Shown here: positions 49,631 to 57,655 of the stretch, in pieces
How positions within the stretch are numbered: position 1 is the stretch's first letter
Layout: each line of letters begins with the position of its first letter
NCBI GenBank assembly: GCA_028866575.1
Contig: JAGWHU010000003.1
Span: forward strand, 62,001 to 126,000
Length of the DNA: 64,000 nt
Direction: 5' to 3'
DNA from: Candidatus Micrarchaeota archaeon
GTDB taxonomy: Archaea; Micrarchaeota; Micrarchaeia; Micrarchaeales; Micrarchaeaceae
Made by a program: the position numbers and the translations under genes
The notes under the pieces: generated by a model
Seen by the model: only the letters and a program-made list of their open reading frames with translations
Told to the model about the DNA's origin: nothing
Databases searched by the model: none

Positions 49631-51481
49631 ATGAACGGCTCAACATATTCAAATGCGGTCTCGAAATTGTCAGAGGCGATAGGCAAGGCCGCGGGCAAAC
49701 TGGGCCACAGCGCGGAAAACATAACGGGCACAATAGAATTCTCGAAGGGATTCGGGGATTTCTCGTCATCCATATCGTTCAGGCTTGCAAAGGAGCTGAA
49801 GAAGGATGCGAATTCCATAGCAAGGGAAATAATGTCAAAAATGGAAAAGCCGGGGTTTGTCAGTGAAATAACGGTTGAAAACGGTTTCCTTAATTTCCAT
49901 TTGGACAGGAACGCGTTTGCTGAAATGGTCCTGAGGCCAAATGAAAATCCAGCCAAGCGCAAGGCAGGCAAGGTCATAATAGAGTATCCGAGCGTAAACC
50001 CGAACAAGCCATGGCACATCGGTCACCTAAGGAACGCGCTTCTCGGGGATTCGATATCCAAGATGTATTCTGCCCTGGGCTTCGATATAGAGCGCGAGGA
50101 CTACATAGACGATCTGGGCTTGCAGATGGCCGAAACGCTGTGGTGGTACGTGAGCACAAACCGGAAGCCAGAAAAGAAATTCGATCACTGGCTCGGTGAG
50201 GAATACGTTAAGGCCAACCAGCACATAAACGAGGAATCTGCAAAGAGCGGCATATCGGACATGATGTCGCTGATGAGCCAGGACGGAACGTATGAATCGA
50301 AGCTCCTGAGGGACGTGGTGAATGAATGCGTGAAGGCTCAATACGAAACCGCGTTCAACCTTTCCATATTCCATGACCTGCTCGTATGGGAAAGCGACAT
50401 AGTAAGGGAGAAGCTCCTCGAAAAGGCGCTGCATATGCTCAAGGGCCACGGGTTCGTGGAAACGCCCAAAGAAGGGGATTACGCCAATTGCATCCTAATC
50501 GATCTCAAGAAAATAAAGGATCTCCCTGAAGAATTCAAGGGCCTGAAGGAAGACGTCAAGGTGCTGGTGAGGAGCAACGGCGCGCCAACGTACATAGCCA
50601 AGGACATAGCCTTCCACATGTGGAAATTCGGGATGATAGAGAATACGTTCAAGTACTCCGCATTTATGGGAAGGCAGCCGAATGGCGATGCGTTGTACAC
50701 GACCAGTCCGGAGGGCAAACAGATGGATTTCACCAACGCGAAGATCGCGATAAACATCATAGACGTAAGGCAGAGCCACCCGCAGTCTGTCCTGAGGCTT
50801 GTGTTCAGCACCATGGGCAAAAAGGACGAAGCCGGAAATATCAGGCATCTGGCATACGGGATGGTCGAGCTTGAATCAGGGGCGCTCTCGGGGAGAAAGG
50901 GCACATGGCAGGGTTACAGCGCAGATGACCTGCTAAGGGAAACGGAGGCAAAGGCGATGACCCTTGTAAGCTCAAGGTTCAAGCTTGGCAGGGAGGAGGA
51001 GCATGAGATAGCAAAGGAGGTCGCAATCGCCGCAATAAAGTTTGAATTCCTGAAAGTCAGCCCTGAAAAAAAGATAGTGTTCTCGTGGGAAAAGGCGCTG
51101 AACTTCGAGGGTAACTCAGGCCCCTATGCCCAATACATGCATGCTAGGGCGTCAAGGATAATGGAGGAAGCCCCGAAGGAATTATTGAAAAAGGAAATGC
51201 GTATACCGGAACTGAATGAATCGGAGTTTGCGCTGATAAAATTAATCTCCAAGAAGGGATTTGTGCTTGAAAAGGCCGTGAAAGAGCTGAGGCCAAACGT
51301 GATAACCGATTACATAAGCGAGCTCGGCTATGCGTTCGCGAGCTTCTACGAGAACTCGCCGATACTCAAGGCAGAATCTGACAGCGAGAAGCTAATCAGG
51401 ATCAAGCTAACCGCTGCGTTCAAGGATTCGATGAAGGAGATGCTTGAAGTTATCGGCATATGTGCATTGGAAAGGATGTGA
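49631..51481 (+). CDS. argS: Arginyl-tRNA synthetase
   Basis: 616 residues: an N-terminal Add1-like domain (SFRLAKELKKDANSIAREIM), the class I core with PSVNPNKPWHIGHLRNALLG (HIGH at 129-132), and a DALR-type helical anticodon domain (NSGPYAQYMHARASRIMEEA and after). The KMSKS loop is degenerate: ESGALSGRKGTWQG near 413-426, where SxRKG remains. It charges tRNA-Arg; one acceptor, tRNA-Arg(CCU), is encoded just downstream at 51818. Confidence 0.95.
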   Translation: MNGSTYSNAVSKLSEAIGKAAGKLGHSAENITGTIEFSKGFGDFSSSISFRLAKELKKDANSIAREIMSKMEKPGFVSEITVENGFLNFHLDRNAFAEMVLRPNENPAKRKAGKVIIEYPSVNPNKPWHIGHLRNALLGDSISKMYSALGFDIEREDYIDDLGLQMAETLWWYVSTNRKPEKKFDHWLGEEYVKANQHINEESAKSGISDMMSLMSQDGTYESKLLRDVVNECVKAQYETAFNLSIFHDLLVWESDIVREKLLEKALHMLKGHGFVETPKEGDYANCILIDLKKIKDLPEEFKGLKEDVKVLVRSNGAPTYIAKDIAFHMWKFGMIENTFKYSAFMGRQPNGDALYTTSPEGKQMDFTNAKIAINIIDVRQSHPQSVLRLVFSTMGKKDEAGNIRHLAYGMVELESGALSGRKGTWQGYSADDLLRETEAKAMTLVSSRFKLGREEEHEIAKEVAIAAIKFEFLKVSPEKKIVFSWEKALNFEGNSGPYAQYMHARASRIMEEAPKELLKKEMRIPELNESEFALIKLISKKGFVLEKAVKELRPNVITDYISELGYAFASFYENSPILKAESDSEKLIRIKLTAAFKDSMKEMLEVIGICALERM

Positions 51482-51691
51482 CTAGTCTTCAGCGTATGGT
51501 ATGGGATACCTAAACCCCTTTACCGGGGTCGGGAGGCGCAATCCATAGCATTCGGAAGGCGGTAGTATTACGGACCCTTCTGCAACCGGCCTCTTGCTTC
51601 TCCTCTTTTTTGTCTGCTTCTCTGCCTCCTTCCTTAATAGCGGCGCTACAGAATCATTCTTGGTATTTGACACAGGTTTCCTAACTTCCAT
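51482..51691 (-). CDS. Small basic protein, 69 aa, unknown
   Basis: Starts at an ATG preceded by GGTAAT and a TATATATAT box at about 51718-51728. The head is Lys/Arg-rich (RKEAEKQTKKRRSKRPVAEG) and the tail contains PPSECYGLRLPTPVKGFRYP. No family is recognised. It is convergent with argS, the stops being adjacent. Confidence rests on promoter and start context. Confidence 0.55.
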   Translation of the reverse strand: MEVRKPVSNTKNDSVAPLLRKEAEKQTKKRRSKRPVAEGSVILPPSECYGLRLPTPVKGFRYPIPYAED

Positions 51692-51817
51692 ATTACCATC
51701 AATTCATATACGATATGCGAGATATATATAGTTTACTGATTCTGGGCAATGCCTGGGGATTGCAAAATCGCTTAATCCGTTAATGTTTAATATAACTATC
51801 CTTCTAAAATTAATGAA

Positions 51818-51924
51818 GGGCCTGTAGCTCAGCTTGGATAGAGCGGCATCCTCCTAAGGTGAAGGTCGTGGGTTCAAAGTAAACTTTTGATAGTCCGAAA
51901 GTTATGAAAATCCCACCAGGCCCG
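51818..51924 (+). tRNA. tRNA-Arg(CCU) with a 32-base intron in the T-loop
   Basis: GGGCCTG pairs with CAGGCCC (51917-51923), with G as discriminator. The anticodon loop is CTCCTAA, giving CCU for AGG codons, the preferred Arg codon here. The T-stem GTGGG (51868-51872) and CCCAC (51912-51916) are separated by 39 bases rather than 7. A bulge-helix-bulge fits exactly: central helix TTCA (51873-51876) with TGAA (51905-51908), three-base bulges AAG (51877-51879) and AAT (51909-51911), and an inner stem built on AACTTT/AAAGTT. Cutting after the second base of each bulge removes 51879-51910 and restores TTCAAAT, so the intron sits between tRNA positions 59 and 60. Confidence 0.93.
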
Positions 51925-51937
51925 TAATGGTGTATGC

Positions 51938-52999
51938 ATGGTAGTCAAAAAACAGGGCAAGGATCCCAAAATGACGGGCAAGGAGCCTGTCTTCATAGTC
52001 AAGCCTGCGCTCAAGAACTTCGGGCTCGATTACCTTCACATAACGCTTCTCGCGCTTGTTGTGGTATTGATTGTGCTTGCGTTCGCGCTAAGCTACTTCA
52101 AGCAGGGCGTTGTCATAACCAACTGCCAGTACGGATCTATGTCAAACGGAACCTGCAACACCACGATGCACACGAGCGCGCAGGCGCTTGCAGCGGCAAG
52201 CAGGTACCTTGCGGCGTATTCCAGCATAAACACGTCGCTCTCGCTCATACCGTACTTCTCGCTTGTGAACGAGTCTGAGGTAAGCTACCTGCCGCAGAGC
52301 AAGGAATGGCTCGTGGTAACCCCGTACATAGACCCGTACAACAGGAACATAACATTCAACATCTCAATGGCTCTCCACGATTCGAACCTGAGCATCGCAA
52401 ACTCCTACCTCCAGACGCTCAAGCCGGCAATCCCCACGAACGACAGCGTGGCTGCTCTCGGAACAGTGAGCCTGTACGGAGAATCCGCATGCAAGACCTC
52501 TCTTCCAATACCGATATACGTTGTGACTGACCCGTATGCGCCAGGAATGCTTAACGCGCTCAACACCACAATAAGCGCCGCAAGGAATTACGGCAACACC
52601 ATAAACGTGAGCTACTTCTTCATATTCGGCGGCTATTCAATACAGTACTACAAATCCTTCGGGATCGAGCAGACGCAGCAGCTTGGAAGGTACCTCGTAT
52701 GCGCGTCCAAGCAGCGCGGGACGTTCGCGCCCTTCGTATCAAACCTGAGCATGGCATACACCGGAAAACCGATCCCGAACCAGACGCTGTACCAGATAGT
52801 GCAGGGCTCCGGCCTCAACGCAACTGAATTCGGCTCCTGCATGCAGAACGTCACCACGACCCTGAACATACAGGCGCAGTTCGCAAGCCTGTACCACATA
52901 GTATCTACACCGGAGATAATAGCAAACTGCAGGTACTCCACGATACCGCAGACGCTTGATTACGCAATAAATTATTCTGTTAAGCACCTAAACGGCTGA
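51938..52999 (+). CDS. Membrane-anchored DsbA-like fold protein lacking the CxxC
   Basis: 353 residues: cytoplasmic head, one helix (about 37-57), then an outer domain with many N-glycosylation sites. The segment PIYVVTDPYAPGMLNALNTT reads like a DsbA active site (F-x-D-P-x-C-P-x-C) with both Cys replaced by Ala and Met. The later ARNYGNTINVSYFFIFGG and STPEIIANCRYSTIPQTLDY match the helix-strand order of a thioredoxin/DsbA fold with STPEI in the cis-Pro region. Several other Cys remain. It is possibly a non-redox scaffold or chaperone. GGTG stands five bases before the ATG. The fold call is moderately sure. Confidence 0.65.
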   Translation: MVVKKQGKDPKMTGKEPVFIVKPALKNFGLDYLHITLLALVVVLIVLAFALSYFKQGVVITNCQYGSMSNGTCNTTMHTSAQALAAASRYLAAYSSINTSLSLIPYFSLVNESEVSYLPQSKEWLVVTPYIDPYNRNITFNISMALHDSNLSIANSYLQTLKPAIPTNDSVAALGTVSLYGESACKTSLPIPIYVVTDPYAPGMLNALNTTISAARNYGNTINVSYFFIFGGYSIQYYKSFGIEQTQQLGRYLVCASKQRGTFAPFVSNLSMAYTGKPIPNQTLYQIVQGSGLNATEFGSCMQNVTTTLNIQAQFASLYHIVSTPEIIANCRYSTIPQTLDYAINYSVKHLNG

Positions 53000-53009
53000 A
53001 TATGGTTTG

Positions 53010-53483
53010 ATGTACTTAATAGCTGGAATAGACCCCGGAAAGACGTGCGGGATAGTCTGCCTGGACCTGAAGGGCAAGCTGCTGTACAGGGCCCACAGGA
53101 CCTTCGGCGGGCACGATTGGCTCATAGAGGTACTTAACGGCGTGGGCACGCCGGTAATAGTGGCAAGCGACAAGCCCAACGCCAGCGAGCTTGTAAGGAG
53201 GGTGAACAGCGCCTTCAGGTCAAGGCTTTTCAGCCCGGAGAGGGAGTTCAAGGTGGGCGAGAAGAGGATCGCAGCGATGGGCCTCGGCATAAATAACCCG
53301 CACGAGAGGGACGCATACGTGGCCGCGATATCCGCCTATCACGCATACGAGAACAAATTCAAGCAGGTAGAGCACATAGCGATGGAAAACAGGTACAAGG
53401 ACGTGGACGAGCTCAAGGCCAGGGTTGTTGAAAGGCATTCCATAAGGGAAGCCATTGATGGAAGGAAGGCAAACCGGAAATAG
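53010..53483 (+). CDS. DUF460 RNase H-like protein
   Basis: 157 residues. IAGIDPGKTCGIVCLDLKGK is the RNase H/YqgF-like first strand with the catalytic-type Asp, and NPHERDAYVAAISAYHAY holds the second acidic site of DUF460. Longer archaeal relatives have an extra C-terminal region; this is the minimal domain. It may act as a nuclease or resolvase-like protein, but no activity is established for the family. An in-frame TTG is at 53007. Confidence 0.8.
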   Translation: MYLIAGIDPGKTCGIVCLDLKGKLLYRAHRTFGGHDWLIEVLNGVGTPVIVASDKPNASELVRRVNSAFRSRLFSPEREFKVGEKRIAAMGLGINNPHERDAYVAAISAYHAYENKFKQVEHIAMENRYKDVDELKARVVERHSIREAIDGRKANRK

Positions 53484-53569
53484 ACAACAAGCTATTTAAA
53501 CCTAATTAGAGCATACTGAATACTTCACATTGAATTTTCACGAACCAGTATAATATTACCTTACTAGTG

Positions 53570-54430
53570 ATGCTTTTGGAAAGGACCCGACACCTGCGAC
53601 CCAGGTTGAGAAGCAAAGGGCTTTCATTGGAAATAAGGTGCAAAGCCAACGTGCTGCCGCTGAAATCGCTGCTTTTCGCAACCGCATATGCGAACAAGCA
53701 CGCGATAAAGCACAGGAATTCAAACATTTCCCTATATTCCGGAAGGCTGAATTCCCAGATAAGCAGGATATCATCCATAATAAACGTGCTCAACGCCCAC
53801 TCGAAGGGCCAGAAGCACCACCAGCAATTCCATGGCGAGCCCCAATCGCCTGGCTCGGATCCCGACGATCCAGACATGCATTCAAAAAGCATAGAAACGG
53901 CAACAAACACGTACGTTGATCTGTTCTATAGCGTTGGAAAGGAGGAAAGGAAGAGCTACATAGAATCGTTCAACAGCGCGAGAAAGACCAAGATAAAGCC
54001 GGAGAGGAACCTTCTTGTACTGCCTGCGCTAATGGCCGAGCTGAAGATGCCAAAGGCGGAGGTATCAAGCGCAATCTTCCGATCGTTGTACAAGATGCCG
54101 TTCAAGATACTGCACGAATCCAGCAAGGCAGCGCTGCACGTGGCGCTTTTCGAGCAGAACATAGCCATAAGGACGATACCTTACGGCACAGTAGAAAGCT
54201 TTTCCAAATCAATGCAGATGCTTGAAACCAAGATAAAGGATGTCGAAAACGGGGTCATACAGCCGCAGGAGGACGAGGACACTAAGGCCAACTTCATAGA
54301 CGAGGCTGCAAAGTTCTCGAAGGACACGGAAATAAACATAGTCGATATAATATCCGAGAAGGTAGGGACCGAAAACGCGATGCTGACAAGGCTGAACAGG
54401 ATAATGAGAAGGGTAAATACTAATTATTAA
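53570..54430 (+). CDS. Hypothetical protein, 286 aa
   Basis: Not recognised. The first 100 residues are basic and low in complexity, with a His/Gln/Pro-rich linker (KGQKHHQQFHGEPQSPGSDP). The rest is helical (NTYVDLFYSVGKEERKSYIE, then RNLLVLPALMAELKMPKAEV), ending in RLNRIMRRVNTNY. A CTATTTAAACC box at about 53492-53502 is the likely promoter, leaving a leader of about 45 bases. An ATG at codon 102 or a later in-frame start could give a compact C-terminal protein. A GTG at 53567 is also in frame. Confidence 0.6.
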   Translation: MLLERTRHLRPRLRSKGLSLEIRCKANVLPLKSLLFATAYANKHAIKHRNSNISLYSGRLNSQISRISSIINVLNAHSKGQKHHQQFHGEPQSPGSDPDDPDMHSKSIETATNTYVDLFYSVGKEERKSYIESFNSARKTKIKPERNLLVLPALMAELKMPKAEVSSAIFRSLYKMPFKILHESSKAALHVALFEQNIAIRTIPYGTVESFSKSMQMLETKIKDVENGVIQPQEDEDTKANFIDEAAKFSKDTEINIVDIISEKVGTENAMLTRLNRIMRRVNTNY

Positions 54431-54467
54431 ATAAGATGATACGAAAGGTATTATCTTGCCAAGAGAT

Positions 54468-54542
54468 GCTCCTATCGTCTAGTCCGGTCAAGGACACGGC
54501 CCTCTCAAGGCCGAGGCTCGGGTTCAAATCCCGATGGGAGCA
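54468..54542 (+). tRNA. tRNA-Glu(CUC)
   Basis: GCTCCTA pairs with TGGGAGC, with A as discriminator. The anticodon stem CGGCC/GGCCG encloses CTCTCAA, giving CUC. The T-arm TCGGG-TTCAAAT-CCCGA is intact and there is no intron. Its 3' end (54527-54542) recurs in part at 55191-55206 and 55875-55885, which makes it a candidate integration site. Confidence 0.96.
54527..54542 (+). repeat. Candidate attachment site 1 (tRNA-Glu 3' end)
   Basis: AATCCCGATGGGAGCA is the 3' end of tRNA-Glu. The same core occurs with one mismatch at 55191-55206 and its last 11 bases at 55875-55885. The copies bracket two AT-rich genes at spacings of 664 and 679 bases. tRNA 3' ends are classic integration sites in archaea. 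Confidence 0.5.
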
Positions 54543-54581
54543 TATGCGAATAGATATCTTTGCAATAAAGAGGTTGATGGA

Positions 54582-55169
54582 GTGGTGAAATATGGATTTA
54601 GATTACATAAGGTAATAAATAATTTGAGACCCAGTGAAGATGCTTCACTTTTGGAAGTTATAGCAAAAAACAAATCCTTAAATCAGAATGTAAGAGAACA
54701 TGCAATAAATAGATTAGATTTAGATAGAAGTGAGGATTGCATTAATTCTTTGGCGCTTGATAGGGAAGAACCATTTAAGATAAGAAATGCTGCAATATCA
54801 AGGATGCATGATGTTGGCTTTATCAGGGGCCTCGCCCTTGATAGGACGGAACACTATTATGTCAGAAGGCCTGCCATAAGAAAATTAAATTATAACGATG
54901 CTGTAATAGCCCAAATAGCACAAGATAAAACACTTGAACAAGATGTTAGGGAGTTTGCAATAACACGAAAAGTCAGAGATGTTGCTTTATTAAGGAAAAT
55001 CGCTGCAGATAAAACAGATGCTCAGCCAGTTAGGGTATTTGCATCGCATAGGATAAATATTCTTCTAAGGAGCGAGGAAACAGAAGGTGCCATAAATGAA
55101 CAAAAAAACAAAAAGAGTAGCGAAGGCTATGCAGTTCAGCGTAGTTCCGCTTCTTCAATCCCAAAGTAG
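54582..55169 (+). CDS. HEAT-like repeat protein in an AT-rich island
   Basis: About 195 residues from GTG 54582 or 54585; a start at 54534 would lie inside the tRNA and is rejected. The protein consists of helical repeats of about 25 residues, with recurring units such as LLEVIAKNKSLNQNVREHAI, IAQIAQDKTLEQDVREFAIT and LRKIAADKTDAQPVRVFASH. This is the pattern of HEAT-like or armadillo-like repeats that bind partners. Codon use is strikingly AT-rich compared with the genes on both sides, which suggests recent transfer. It lies directly downstream of tRNA-Glu. Confidence 0.65.
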   Translation: MVKYGFRLHKVINNLRPSEDASLLEVIAKNKSLNQNVREHAINRLDLDRSEDCINSLALDREEPFKIRNAAISRMHDVGFIRGLALDRTEHYYVRRPAIRKLNYNDAVIAQIAQDKTLEQDVREFAITRKVRDVALLRKIAADKTDAQPVRVFASHRINILLRSEETEGAINEQKNKKSSEGYAVQRSSASSIPK

Positions 55170-55190
55170 CGCACATATACCCAGTAGAGT

Positions 55191-55206
55191 AATCCCAATG
55201 GGAGCA
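55191..55206 (+). repeat. Candidate attachment site 2
   Basis: AATCCCAATGGGAGCA differs from the tRNA-Glu 3' end by one base. It lies between the HEAT-like and HD-domain genes. The length is short, so it could be chance, but its place between the two cargo genes fits tandem insertions. Confidence 0.35.
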
Positions 55207-55239
55207 AAAGGGAGATTGGAACCTACAGAGTTGACTAAA

Positions 55240-55839
55240 ATGGAAAAGCAAAGATTAGATACTATCCTAAAATTTATGACAGAGGTGAATAAGCTAAAAA
55301 GAGTAAGAAGAACTGGATGGGTCAGGTCTAAAGTTAAAAATCCCGAAAGTGTTGCTGACCATTCCTTCAGCACCGCACTTCTGGCTTATATTATTGCTAA
55401 GGATTTAAAGCTGGATGCCAACAAAGCGATGCTAATGGCACTAACTCACGATATAAATGAAGTAATATCTGGGGATATCGCAACACGGCATAGGGAAGAA
55501 TTGCAAGAAACGAGCAACGTAGAAAAAGCCAAAGTTGAACATAAAAGTCATATGAAAATGCTCTCACATCTACAAAGGAAAGATAGGGGGGAATTTACAA
55601 AAATCTGGAAAGAATTAAAGAACCAAAGTTCAGAAGAAGCAAAGCTCGTCAAGCAAATAGATGCTCTTGATTATATAATACAGATTGCATTATATTCAAA
55701 AGAAGTTGATAAAAAGAGGTTCGAAACATTTTTCCTTACTGCAAGAAAGAAGATATCGAATCCAGACCTTCTTTATATTTTCGACAAAGTCAAAAAGACA
55801 GTTTATGGAAACAAAAAGATAAACAAAGGAGCGATTTAA
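55240..55839 (+). CDS. HD-domain phosphohydrolase (YfbR/HDDC2-like)
   Basis: About 199 residues. LKRVRRTGWVRSKVKNPESV and then ADHSFSTALLAYII carry the first His, LMALTHDINEVISGD holds the HD pair, and KQIDALDYIIQIALY holds the last Asp. This is the 5'-deoxynucleotidase YfbR/HDDC2 order, so it may hydrolyse nucleoside monophosphates. Several starts are possible (55096, 55198, 55240); the longer ones run into the HEAT-like gene or through the repeat at 55191-55206, so I take 55240. Base composition is AT-rich, like its neighbour and unlike the rest. Confidence 0.8.
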   Translation: MEKQRLDTILKFMTEVNKLKRVRRTGWVRSKVKNPESVADHSFSTALLAYIIAKDLKLDANKAMLMALTHDINEVISGDIATRHREELQETSNVEKAKVEHKSHMKMLSHLQRKDRGEFTKIWKELKNQSSEEAKLVKQIDALDYIIQIALYSKEVDKKRFETFFLTARKKISNPDLLYIFDKVKKTVYGNKKINKGAI

Positions 55840-55874
55840 TGACAAAAAGACATAGAACCCAAGTGGGTAACGCT

Positions 55875-55885
55875 CGATGGGAGCA
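55875..55885 (+). repeat. Candidate attachment site 3, right end of the island
   Basis: CGATGGGAGCA repeats the last 11 bases of tRNA-Glu exactly. It lies 36 bases after the HD-domain gene, near where base composition returns to the local norm. Confidence 0.45.
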
Positions 55886-55948
55886 ATGGGATTAGGGATA
55901 ATGCTCGCAATAGGCTAAAGATTTAATGGCCAGCCTTAATAAAGCAAT

Positions 55949-55962
55949 AGCTTTATAAAGCT
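55949..55962 (+). promoter_or_regulatory. Palindromic TATA element of the ArsR gene
   Basis: AGCTTTATAAAGCT is a perfect 14-base palindrome whose TATA core centres about 26 bases before the ATG at 55982. It can serve as promoter and operator at once, so the ArsR protein may repress itself by blocking TBP. Confidence 0.5.
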
Positions 55963-55981
55963 AAAGGTTTATAATATATTC

Positions 55982-56311
55982 ATGGACATGTTTTATGCGC
56001 TTGCTGAACCGCGTAGGAGAAAGATAATAGAAATGCTTGCAACTAACGGGCAGATGTCCGCGACAGAGATAAGCCGCAACTTCAGGATAAGCCCGCAGGC
56101 AATATCGCAGCACCTCAGGATACTTCTGGAAACGAGGCTCTTGCGGATGGAAAAGCATGCGCAGCAGCACATATACAGGGTAAACCCGGATTCGATCCTT
56201 GAGCTGGAGGCATGGGTCAGGCAAACGAAAAAATTGTGGGATGCGCGTTTTGACAGGCTGGACGAGGTATTGAAAGAGGAAAATAGACACTCGAAAAAAA
56301 CAAAGATGTGA
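55982..56311 (+). CDS. ArsR-family winged-helix regulator
   Basis: 109 residues. EPRRRKIIEMLATNGQMSAT, then ISRNFRISPQAISQHLRILL, is the typical ArsR helix-turn-helix, followed by the wing LRMEKHAQQHIYRVNP. There are no Cys, so it does not sense metals through thiols. Such regulators often precede an AHSA1 gene, as here. The transcript looks leaderless. Three downstream genes (56317, 56920, 57167) are closely packed and may share its control. Confidence 0.9.
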   Translation: MDMFYALAEPRRRKIIEMLATNGQMSATEISRNFRISPQAISQHLRILLETRLLRMEKHAQQHIYRVNPDSILELEAWVRQTKKLWDARFDRLDEVLKEENRHSKKTKM

Positions 56312-56316
56312 TTTGT

Positions 56317-56808
56317 ATGGCTGAACCAAGCGAAAAAAGGGAATTGACAATAACGCGCACGTTCGATGCGCCGCGGAATCTGGTGTGGAGGGCGTGGACC
56401 GACAGGAATATTGTGCAGAAATGGTGGGGACCGAAAGGGGTTACGAATCCCACGTGCGAATGGGACCCGAGGCCTAAAGGCAGGATAAACATAGTGATGC
56501 AGGCCGGGAAGGAAATGGGGGATTTTGCAGGCCAGAGGTGGCCTATGGACGGAAAATTCATAGAAGTGACTCCTGAAACAAGGCTCGTATTCACATCCAG
56601 GGCAATAGACGAAAGGCAGGAGGCGCTCGTAGAGAATATGGTGACTGTAGAATTAGAGGAAAGGGCAGGTAAGACATTTATGAAACTGCACATAGTCGTA
56701 ACCAAGGCTGATGCCGGAAGGGCGAAGATGATGCTGGAAGGCATGGAAATGGGATGGAACTCGCAGTCGGACAAGCTGGTTGAGGAAGTGCACAGGATGC
56801 GGGGTTGA
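56317..56808 (+). CDS. AHSA1/SRPBCC-domain protein
   Basis: 163 residues. ITRTFDAPRNLVWRAWTD, then IVQKWWGPKGVTNPTCEWDP, is the AHSA1 N-terminal pattern, and the protein ends with the long C-terminal helix (GWNSQSDKLVEEVHR). The SRPBCC cavity binds a hydrophobic ligand or an Hsp90-type partner; here the ligand is unknown. A GTG at 56308 overlaps the ArsR stop; the ATG at 56317 is preferred. ArsR-AHSA1 pairs are common in bacteria and archaea. Confidence 0.88.
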   Translation: MAEPSEKRELTITRTFDAPRNLVWRAWTDRNIVQKWWGPKGVTNPTCEWDPRPKGRINIVMQAGKEMGDFAGQRWPMDGKFIEVTPETRLVFTSRAIDERQEALVENMVTVELEERAGKTFMKLHIVVTKADAGRAKMMLEGMEMGWNSQSDKLVEEVHRMRG

Positions 56809-56919
56809 CACGATGACAGGAAGCCATTACAACAGAAAGCCAGCAAGGATTCTTCACAGTGCCGATTGGTCAAATACCATTTAGGTGCAGGTTAAACGTA
56901 AGGTGTGAAGGGTGAAACC

Positions 56920-57162
56920 ATGACCTACAAGGCATACATAGACAACATAAAGGCGAAGACCGGGAAGGATCCCGAGTACTACAGAAAGGAGGCGAAGAAG
57001 AAGGGGCTTGTCAGGCACGGCGATCTCCTAAAATGGCTTAAGGGCAAGGAAAAGCTGGGCCATGGGCATGCGAACGCGATAATCCTGTACATACAGGAGC
57101 CCGAACTCGCAAGGAAGAAGATTGCCGAAGATGCGAAAAAGGAGAAGGCTAAGAAAGGGTGA
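56920..57162 (+). CDS. DUF4287-family small protein
   Basis: 80 residues. YKAYIDNIKAKTGKDPEYYR, then KKGLVRHGDLLKWLKGKEKL and GHGHANAIILYI, match DUF4287, with the H-G-H-A-x-A motif. The role is unknown, although relatives sit with AHSA1 and stress genes, as here. GGTG stands five bases before the ATG. Confidence 0.85.
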   Translation: MTYKAYIDNIKAKTGKDPEYYRKEAKKKGLVRHGDLLKWLKGKEKLGHGHANAIILYIQEPELARKKIAEDAKKEKAKKG

Positions 57163-57166
57163 AACT

Positions 57167-57562
57167 GTGGAGAACGGGATTGAAAAGCAGGAAAAGGAAT
57201 CTGCCCTGAAGTTCTTCGGGGCTCTTGGGGACATAAAGAAGGCAAGGTACCTGTTTACCAAAGACTGCAGGCACCACAATCCGTACACAGAGCCGGGAAT
57301 GGATGCGCTCCTCGAAGCCATTGTAAGGGTGCAGGGCGACAAGTCGATGCAGGGCAACAAAAACGCTACATTCAAGGTTAGGAGCGTGATTGCAGAGGGA
57401 GACATGGTAGCAGTTTATACCACATTGCAGTCCGAGGACAAGAAGAGCGGGCTCAGGCAGGTGCACCTATTCCGCTTTGGCAGCAGCGGGAAGATAGAGG
57501 AGTACTGGGACGTAACGCAGAGCACACCTGCAAACGCGCCCTATCCTGAAAATATGTTCTAG
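57167..57562 (+). CDS. NTF2/SnoaL-like domain protein
   Basis: 131 residues from GTG 57167, with GGTG five bases before it; the longer frame from 57122 overlaps the preceding gene. LFTKDCRHHNPYTEPGMDAL and EGDMVAVYTTLQSE, then VHLFRFGSSGKIEEYWDVTQ, are typical of SnoaL-like folds, where the HNP segment and the final WDV line the pocket. These may be enzymes or binding proteins with no set substrate. Last gene of the ArsR set. Confidence 0.8.
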   Translation: MENGIEKQEKESALKFFGALGDIKKARYLFTKDCRHHNPYTEPGMDALLEAIVRVQGDKSMQGNKNATFKVRSVIAEGDMVAVYTTLQSEDKKSGLRQVHLFRFGSSGKIEEYWDVTQSTPANAPYPENMF

Positions 57563-57655
57563 CTTTCACCATGGTCAGCGCATTTTTCGTCTGTGAAGCC
57601 TAAATATAAAGAAAGTGTTAAAATAAAGTTAATTCATAATGTAGCTCGTGATAAT

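Noticed and set aside
54534-54581. Start of the HEAT-like protein inside tRNA-Glu
   Set aside because: The codons overlap the tRNA 3' end; a GTG start downstream is available.
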